The notes below the pieces were generated by a model, which saw only the letters and a list, made by a program, of their open reading frames with translations, was not told the DNA's origin and searched no databases. The position numbers and the translations under genes were made by a program. Below are positions 58,224-64,000 of a DNA stretch of 64,000 nt, piece by piece. Each line of letters begins with the position of its first letter. Within the stretch, counting starts at the first letter, position 1. Source of the stretch: JAJFJD01 sp965228975 (GTDB taxonomy: Bacteria > Pseudomonadota > Alphaproteobacteria > UBA8366); assembly GCA_965228975.1 (NCBI GenBank), contig OZ245851.1:5626827-5690826 (forward strand), given 5' to 3'.

Positions 58224-60380
58224 CTAGTCCCCACCCGGAACGGCCGCTTCGATCACCTGCGGCGGGTCGCCGGCAAGGTGGCCTTCCCACATCTGCCGGT
58301 AGGCGTCTTCCAATCCGGCGACGAAGCGCCGTGCGTCGAACAACGGCGCGGTCATGCGTGCTTGGGCGATCCGGCTTTTCAAATCCCGCACGGTGTCGGC
58401 ATTCTGCGCCAGCTGGATCGCCAACGTCTCATACTCTGTGGCGCTGCCGGTGATCAGGTCGTCCAAGCCGATGGCTTGCAGAATGCTGGACGACACGCGT
58501 GATGCGAAATGCGTACCCGTCCGCGCGACCACGGGCAGGTCCGCGCGCAAGGCGTCGCTGGTCGTGGTGTGGCCGCCATAGGTCCAGGTATCGAGGGCGA
58601 TATCGGCGCAACGGAGCCGTTGCAGATGCTCGTTCCGGGGCAATTTGCCGCCGAACCGGATTCGGTCCACGTCGATGCCGCGCGCAGCGGCTTCGCGTTT
58701 GAGGTTGGCCGCCACGTCCTGGTTCGATTCGTAGAGCCAGAGGATGCTCGCCGGCGTGGCGTCGAGAATCCGCATCCAAGACCCGAAGACCAGCGGTTCG
58801 ATTTTCTGCGCGCCGACGAAGGAACAGAATACGACGGCGTCGTCCGGCAATCCGACATCGGACCGCGCGATCGCAAGGTCGGTGTCCGTGTCCGCCGGGC
58901 CGTTCATCTGATAGCAGTCCGGCAGATAGGCGAAAGTCTCGCTGTAATGCGCCGCATGGTCGGCCGGGCTGACCGTGCGGTCGGTCAGAACGTAGTCGAT
59001 ATAGTCGGCACCGGTCGTACCGGGGAAGCCGAGCCAGGTCGCCTGTAGCGGCGCCGGGCGGAGAGCGCAGATTTGCAGCCGGTTGCCGTGGGTATGGCCG
59101 TTCAGGTCAACGAGGATATCGACCCTGTCGCGCCGGATTTGAGCCGCGGCGTCGGCATGCGACAGTTCCAGTAAATTGGTGAAGCCATCGCTGTCGTGCT
59201 TGACCTTTTCCACATTGTCGCTGCCGTCCTCGCCATAGGCCGCATAGGCCCGCACGCTGAACCGGTCGCGGTCGTGTAGCTCGAACAGGCCCCGCGTCAG
59301 ATGCCCGACCGCATGGTCGCCGAAATCGCTCGACAAATAGCCGATCGTAATGCGGCCGTCGGATGAGGCCTTGCCACGGCGGCGTTTCGCTGCGCCGGCG
59401 CTATGAAGCCCGCTCCAATATCGGGCGATGGCGTGGTTCTGCGGCGGATCGGCAATCCGGGTCACATTGAACAGCGGCTGCTCGCCGACGCCGGATCCGT
59501 GCGCCAAGCCTTCCGCATTCTGCCGGTCGATGGTTTGCGACAAGACATCGAGACGGGACCAGTCGCAGGCATAGGATGACGCCTTGTACAGCTCGGCCGC
59601 CGCTTGCGCGGATTGCGGATCCAGCGTGACCGCGCGCTGCAAGGCGTCGATCGCGGCGGCGAGGTCGCCATCCGCATACAGTGCGGCGCCCAGGACGATA
59701 TGCGCGTCGACATAGTCCGACCGCCGTTCGATGGCGCGCTCCGCGTTGGCGATGGCTTCGTCCAGGTAGCCGAGCAGGTGTTGCGCATGGGCGAGGCCGA
59801 CATAGGGTTCCGCGACATCCGATGCCAGCTCGATGGCTCTATCAAAGGCCGTCATCGCTTCGTCCAACTGCCCCAACCCGGCGTAGGCGTGGCCCAGATT
59901 GTTGTAGGCGACGGCCATGTCCGGCTGCACTTTGATCGCCTTGCGGAAACTCTGAACGGCACCGGCCAGATCACCGAGGGATTTGAGCGCGTTGCCGAGA
60001 TTGTTGTGCGCCTCCGCCATCGCGGGATCGAGCCGGACGGCCCGGCGGAAGCTCGCCGCCGCGTCCTCCATCCGGTCCATTTCCTCGTAGATCGTGCCAA
60101 GGTTGTTGTGCGCCGCCGGGAATTTCGGCCGCGTCTTGATCGATCGGGTGACATGCGCGACCGCGCTGGCATTGTCGCCGGCCTGATTGAAAAGCATGCC
60201 CAGCAGGTAGTTGGCATCCGGTTCGTTCGGGTTCGCGTCCAGGACTTGCCGGTAGATTTGCTCCGCTTGTTGGAATTGCCCGGCCTGATGGTGTTGCAGG
60301 CCAGCCTGCAGCATTTCCAGATGCGCCGGATCGGTACCGCCGGAGTTGCGTTTGCTGGCGCGGCGCTGTGAACGATTCAT
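58224..60380 (-). CDS. TPR protein with O-GlcNAc-transferase-like glycosyltransferase domain
   Basis: A 718-residue protein. The first 270 residues are tetratricopeptide repeats (for example AHNNLGTIYEEMDRMEDAAASF, AHNNLGNALKSLGDLAGAV, AYNNLGHAYAGLGQLDEAM). The C-terminal part is a GT41/SPINDLY-type domain with IGYLSSDFGDHAVGHL, DLNGHTHGNR, PLQATWLGFPGTTGADYIDY and ALDTWTYGGHTTTSDAL. It is predicted to transfer a sugar to protein Ser/Thr. The start at 60380 overlaps the DinB-like gene stop by four bases. Target proteins are unknown. Confidence 0.88.
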   Translation of the reverse strand: MNRSQRRASKRNSGGTDPAHLEMLQAGLQHHQAGQFQQAEQIYRQVLDANPNEPDANYLLGMLFNQAGDNASAVAHVTRSIKTRPKFPAAHNNLGTIYEEMDRMEDAAASFRRAVRLDPAMAEAHNNLGNALKSLGDLAGAVQSFRKAIKVQPDMAVAYNNLGHAYAGLGQLDEAMTAFDRAIELASDVAEPYVGLAHAQHLLGYLDEAIANAERAIERRSDYVDAHIVLGAALYADGDLAAAIDALQRAVTLDPQSAQAAAELYKASSYACDWSRLDVLSQTIDRQNAEGLAHGSGVGEQPLFNVTRIADPPQNHAIARYWSGLHSAGAAKRRRGKASSDGRITIGYLSSDFGDHAVGHLTRGLFELHDRDRFSVRAYAAYGEDGSDNVEKVKHDSDGFTNLLELSHADAAAQIRRDRVDILVDLNGHTHGNRLQICALRPAPLQATWLGFPGTTGADYIDYVLTDRTVSPADHAAHYSETFAYLPDCYQMNGPADTDTDLAIARSDVGLPDDAVVFCSFVGAQKIEPLVFGSWMRILDATPASILWLYESNQDVAANLKREAAARGIDVDRIRFGGKLPRNEHLQRLRCADIALDTWTYGGHTTTSDALRADLPVVARTGTHFASRVSSSILQAIGLDDLITGSATEYETLAIQLAQNADTVRDLKSRIAQARMTAPLFDARRFVAGLEDAYRQMWEGHLAGDPPQVIEAAVPGGD

Positions 60381-61186
60381 GACGTGACCGAGGCAGCGAC
60401 CCGCGTACCGGGGGCGGGCGGGTCTTCCGGTGGGCCGGCGAAGCATTGCGCGACGCTCATCCAGCGCTCGGCCGGGCCGCCGGTCACGGCGAGGTCCGTA
60501 TCCATAATGCTCCGGACCTGTGCCACGACCTGACAAAATGCCACGGCATCGCCTTCGACGAGATTATCGGACGACGGGTCGTTCCATTCCCAGACCGCGC
60601 CGGATGGTGCGGTCAGCCGCACATGGGGCGCGGGACCTGGAACATCCTCGCCGCGGTTGGCGAAGGTCCAGCCGTAGGTCTTGACGCCGAGCACGGCGAT
60701 ATTCTTGATCCGGTCGGAATTTGTCCGGTCGACGCCCTTGAGATCATAGATCTCCTGGCCGTGCGCCCAGGTTTCCATTTGCCGCGCCGTGGTGAACATG
60801 CGCACGCCCATGTCGGGGCCGGCCCAGCGTAGCCGGTCCTTGGGATCGCGCTTTTCGAGCATATCGCAGAGATCGTTCAGGGTTTCCCGCCATGTCGTCA
60901 ATAGCCGGCGGCCCTTCAGGTCGCCGAACCGTTCGCGGGCCTCCTCGACACGGGTCAAACCGGCATCGCGCCGCGCCAGGATGCCGTTGCGCAGCCGGGT
61001 GTATTCTTCGGGATCGCGCGCCGACGCGGCCGCGAGAAGGTCGGAATCGTGCAGATGCTGGATGACGTCGTTGACCGTCCAGGCCTTGAAGGTGGTCGCC
61101 CGGTCCCAGTCGGTGTCGTTCAGACTGTCGAGCAACGCATAGAGGGCGTCGCCTTCTTCGCGCAGATCCACCGCCTGCTGTAGCAT
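60377..61186 (-). CDS. DinB-like/maleylpyruvate-isomerase-type metal-binding protein (TIGR03084-like)
   Basis: A 269-residue protein with an N-terminal four-helix DinB/MDMPI domain. LDSLNDTDWDRATTFKAWTVNDVIQHLHDSD supplies the first metal histidine, and RQMETWAHGQEIYD gives the HxxxE-type ligands. A C-terminal mixed domain follows (VRLTAPSGAVWEW). The pattern is that of TIGR03084 proteins, related to mycothiol-dependent enzymes. The ATG at 61186 follows GGAAT. Its stop overlaps the start of the TPR gene. Confidence 0.82.
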   Translation of the reverse strand: MLQQAVDLREEGDALYALLDSLNDTDWDRATTFKAWTVNDVIQHLHDSDLLAAASARDPEEYTRLRNGILARRDAGLTRVEEARERFGDLKGRRLLTTWRETLNDLCDMLEKRDPKDRLRWAGPDMGVRMFTTARQMETWAHGQEIYDLKGVDRTNSDRIKNIAVLGVKTYGWTFANRGEDVPGPAPHVRLTAPSGAVWEWNDPSSDNLVEGDAVAFCQVVAQVRSIMDTDLAVTGGPAERWMSVAQCFAGPPEDPPAPGTRVAASVTS

Positions 61187-61324
61187 GAGAGTATTCCTTT
61201 GCGTCGTGTCGGCCGCGGGGTGCGGTCCGCCGCGCCGACTGTAGCGTCCCGGTTGCGGCGCGTCGAATTTGTTGATTGTGTAGTCGAAACACGACGTGAC
61301 CGCGTCAAGGGAGAATGTGTCAGC

Positions 61325-62056
61325 GTGGCGGAAAAGTCGAAACCAGTCTGTCTTGTGGTCGGCGCCGGGGATCATCTTGGCGCGGCGATTGCGCGGCGGT
61401 TTGCCCGCGAAGGCTTCCATATCGTGGCGACCCGGCGGCGTGGCGACCTCGCGCCGCTCGTCCAGTCCGTCGACGCCGTGGGCGGCACCGTGACCGCGCT
61501 TCATTCCGATGCGCGGGAGGAGACGCAGGTCATCGAACTGATCGCCGGTATCGAAGACGATATCGGGCCTTTGACGGTCACGGTCTTCAACGTCGGCGGC
61601 AATGTCCGGTTCCCGATCGCGGAAACGACTAGCCGCGTCTACCGCAAGGTCTGGGAAATGTGCGCCTTTGCGGGGTTTCTGGTGGGCCGCGAGGCCGCCG
61701 GGCCGATGGTCGAACGGGGACAGGGCACGCTCCTGTTCACCGGGGCGACCGCCAGTGTCCGCGGATCGGCCGGCTACGCCGCCTTCGCCGGCGGCAAGCA
61801 TGCGTTGCGCGCCCTGGCCCAAAGCATGGCGCGTGAACTTGGGCCGAAGGGCATCCACGTCGGGCATGTCGTGATCGACGGACCTATCGAGAATCAGAAC
61901 ACACGGGAACTGTTTCCCGAATCCTTCGAATCGCGCCCGCCGGATGGCATCCTGCAGCCGGACGATATTGCCGAAATCTATTGGCATTTGCACAGTCAGC
62001 CCCGCTCGGCCTGGACCTTCGAGGCCGATGTGCGGTCTTATGCCGAACCGTGGTAG
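61325..62056 (+). CDS. SDR-family protein with divergent active site
   Basis: A 243-residue short-chain dehydrogenase/reductase fold with the cofactor motif VVGAGDHLGAAIARRFA and catalytic-region SxxGYAAFAGGKHALRALAQ. At the position of the Tyr in YxxxK there is Phe (FAGGK). The Asn in FNVGGNV and the Ser region of GATAS are present. It may still bind NAD(P) but cannot use the standard mechanism. The GTG start at 61325 follows GGGAGA. It leads into a CoA-transferase gene 27 bases on. Confidence 0.82.
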   Translation: MAEKSKPVCLVVGAGDHLGAAIARRFAREGFHIVATRRRGDLAPLVQSVDAVGGTVTALHSDAREETQVIELIAGIEDDIGPLTVTVFNVGGNVRFPIAETTSRVYRKVWEMCAFAGFLVGREAAGPMVERGQGTLLFTGATASVRGSAGYAAFAGGKHALRALAQSMARELGPKGIHVGHVVIDGPIENQNTRELFPESFESRPPDGILQPDDIAEIYWHLHSQPRSAWTFEADVRSYAEPW

Positions 62057-62083
62057 CCCCCGCCGATTGGAGAAGAACAAGAA

Positions 62084-63259
62084 ATGAGTTTCGAGAAACC
62101 GTATGAAGGCCTTCGCGTCGTGGACCTCAGCCAGGGTGTCGCGGGTCCGTACTGCGCCATGCTGTTGGGGCGGCACGGCGCCGACGTGATCAAGGTGGAG
62201 CCGCTGGACGGCGATTGGGCGCGGTTGCTGGCGCCGATCTATGGCGACAACACCGCTTTTTCGGTCTGCGCCAATATCGGTAAGCGCAGCATCGCGGTGA
62301 ACCTCAAGAGCGATGCGGGCAAGGACATCGTCGAGCGGATGATTCCGGAAGCGGACGTTTTCCTTGAAGGATTCCGGCCCGGTGTCATCGACCGGTTGGG
62401 TTTCACATACGATCGGCTGTCGAAGATAAATCCGGGGCTTCTATATGTGTCGATCTCCGGCTTCGGGCAGGAAGGACCGCTGCGGGAGAAGCCGGCGATG
62501 GACCCGGTGCTGCAGGCCTTTACCGGTTTCATGGCGGAGAACAAAGGACAGGATGGCATTCCGCATCGTACCCCGACGATCATCAACGACATGTCGACCG
62601 CGCTTTACACACAACAGGCGCTCGCCGCCGCCTTGTATGCGCGGCGCGACGGCGGGCGTGGGCGCAAGATCGAAATCAGCCTGATGCAGGCGGCGGCCAA
62701 CCTGCAGACGATCCGGCTGATGAGCGGGTATCGCGATGGACCGTACAAGCCGGGCATGGTGCCGAACGGGACCTACGTGACGAGCGACGGCTGGATTCAG
62801 CTTGTGATCATCCGCGATCACGAGTTCCAGAAGTTATGCGCGGCGCTGGGTCTGGAGGAACTGGGCGCCGACCCCCGCTTTGCGACGGGGGCCGGACGGT
62901 TGGAGCATCGGGACGAGGTCAATACCGCGGTCAGCGACCGGCTCAAGAGCGAGACATCCGCGCATTGGCGCGATGCGCTCACGGAAGCGGGTCTGCAGAA
63001 CGAAGTGGTGCAGGACTACGAACAGTTCATCCACCATCCGCATGTCGAGGAAACCGGATTGATCTCCTGGCTGGAACAGCCGGGGTCGGAGACGCCTTGG
63101 CCGGTACCCAACATTCCGGGCCTGCCGCGTCTCGATCCGGAGGTCATGGGAACCATCGCCCCGCGAATCGGGCAGCACACGCGCGAGGTCCTTGCCGAAA
63201 TGGGCTACAGCGCGGCGGACATCGATGCGTTGGCTGAAGCCGGGGATATCGGACTCTAA
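62084..63259 (+). CDS. CaiB/BaiF (family III) CoA-transferase
   Basis: A 391-residue family III CoA-transferase, second in the window. Asp140 in EKPAMDPVLQAFTGF is the probable catalytic residue. LRVVDLSQGVAGPYCAMLLG, FRPGVIDRLGFTYDRLS and VSISGFGQEGPL are conserved. Moderate divergence from the copy at 56377 suggests a different acid. It lies downstream of the divergent SDR and converges with a GntR regulator, which may control it. Confidence 0.92.
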   Translation: MSFEKPYEGLRVVDLSQGVAGPYCAMLLGRHGADVIKVEPLDGDWARLLAPIYGDNTAFSVCANIGKRSIAVNLKSDAGKDIVERMIPEADVFLEGFRPGVIDRLGFTYDRLSKINPGLLYVSISGFGQEGPLREKPAMDPVLQAFTGFMAENKGQDGIPHRTPTIINDMSTALYTQQALAAALYARRDGGRGRKIEISLMQAAANLQTIRLMSGYRDGPYKPGMVPNGTYVTSDGWIQLVIIRDHEFQKLCAALGLEELGADPRFATGAGRLEHRDEVNTAVSDRLKSETSAHWRDALTEAGLQNEVVQDYEQFIHHPHVEETGLISWLEQPGSETPWPVPNIPGLPRLDPEVMGTIAPRIGQHTREVLAEMGYSAADIDALAEAGDIGL

Positions 63260-63288
63260 AGGTTCCGTGTGAGGAATAGGGGGCTGGG

Positions 63289-64000
63289 TCAATCCGCGCC
63301 AATTTTTTCGTCTCGGATTGCTGCATCGATTCCCGTGAGCACCTGATCGAGCGTCCGCGCGCGGTGGCTCTGAATCAACGCGGTCGCCGTGTCGACGTCG
63401 CCCGCGATTACCAGATCCATGAGACGCTGGTGCTCCTTGTCGATATTCGTCGAATAATTTTCGTCGTAGACCATGTCTTTCAAGAAGATCCGACGGTAGC
63501 GTTCGGCGTGGCTGGCCAGTTGATCGTAGAACTTCAACAGCCAGGGCGAGCCGCAATCGCTGAGCAGTTCGAGATGAAACATCCGGTGCCGGTCTTCGCG
63601 GCGGTTGACGCTTTCCATGTCGCTGAGCCGGACCACCGACGCCTTTTTCAATCGGTGCAGGGCGACCAACAGCCGTTCTTCCAAGTCTTCGCTGCGGTGG
63701 GCGATCGATTGGGCCAGCGCCTTGCATTCCAAATCGTTTCGCAACTCGTAGATATTGAGAAAGTCCTGCCGCGATAGGCCGCGGACGCGGAACCCCTTCT
63801 TCCCCTCGGCGATCACGAACCCTTCCGCCGCCAACCGTGCCAACGCTTCGCGGCACGGGCTCGTGCTGGACCGGTAGGTGGACTTCAGCCAGTCGACGCG
63901 CAATTGCATGCCGGGGTCGAGCTCGCCGTCGCGGATGCGCTGCCGCATATCCGTATAGAGGCGGAATGCGATCGTGTCGGGCTCGTGGTCGGTCAGTGTT
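63289..64000 (-). CDS. GntR-family regulator with FCD domain (N-terminus beyond window)
   Basis: A FadR-subfamily repressor. The frame continues upstream of the first ATG (63948) through TLTDHEPDTIAFRLYTD to the window edge without a stop, and this extension supplies the start of the winged helix. The helix-turn-helix is in LKSTYRSSTSPCREALARLAAEGFV. The FCD ligand domain follows, with metal-type residues in HRMFHLELL, ASHAERYRR and EHQRLMDL. It probably senses an organic acid and regulates the adjacent CoA-transferase gene. Confidence 0.88.
   Translation of the reverse strand, partial: TLTDHEPDTIAFRLYTDMRQRIRDGELDPGMQLRVDWLKSTYRSSTSPCREALARLAAEGFVIAEGKKGFRVRGLSRQDFLNIYELRNDLECKALAQSIAHRSEDLEERLLVALHRLKKASVVRLSDMESVNRREDRHRMFHLELLSDCGSPWLLKFYDQLASHAERYRRIFLKDMVYDENYSTNIDKEHQRLMDLVIAGDVDTATALIQSHRARTLDQVLTGIDAAIRDEKIGAD

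Overview
The window is a chromosomal segment of a GC-rich alphaproteobacterium. The 16S rRNA gene carries alphaproteobacterial sequence features. The first block (hemA-prfA-prmC followed by a DUF4167 gene) has a gene order typical of Rhodospirillales-like alphaproteobacteria. I cannot place the genus by eye.

Layout. Bases 1-14.7 kb hold housekeeping and envelope genes: hemA, prfA, prmC, DUF4167, a Lon-type protease, a patatin, clpB with a heat-shock promoter, a two-subunit CoA-transferase, an M14 carboxypeptidase-like protein and an M23 endopeptidase. Bases 14.7-21.1 kb are one complete rRNA operon: 16S, tRNA-Ala, tRNA-Ile, 23S, 5S, tRNA-fMet and a terminator. Every spacer of this operon contains copies of a short hairpin repeat whose closing stem covaries between copies. 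From 21 kb on the DNA is accessory and catabolic: a PhyH dioxygenase fused to an extra domain, two TauD-type dioxygenases, a CobW GTPase, an LVIVD propeller, an SDR and a beta-hydroxyacid dehydrogenase. An isocitrate-lyase-family lyase is followed by a HyuB/HyuA pair. A four-gene operon (two more lyases plus a LeuCD-like hydratase) looks like a hydration/cleavage pathway for a branched C6-like diacid. After that come a class V aminotransferase, an aspartate-dehydrogenase-like protein, a tricarballylate-dehydrogenase-like flavoprotein, a CocE-type hydrolase, a split ThDP decarboxylase and pyrC.

The most unusual locus is at 52.1-56.2 kb. A gene of the UGSC family is interrupted in frame by a TGA at exactly the UGSC position. 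The TGA is followed at the right distance by a 7-bp stem-loop of bacterial SECIS type, so this is read as a real selenoprotein rather than a pseudogene. It heads a tight operon with two paralogous proteins of about 340 aa and unknown function. The operon converges on a cupin gene and a thioredoxin-reductase-like flavoprotein carrying a CxxC motif. Together these suggest an uncharacterised selenium-dependent redox system.

The last part holds two CaiB-type CoA-transferases, a GST, a TPR/O-GlcNAc-transferase-like protein overlapping a DinB-like gene, an SDR lacking the usual tyrosine, and a GntR regulator cut by the window edge. Decayed genes include an IS3-type transposase fragment, the first codons of a class III cyclase and the 5' end of a tRNA-Ala.
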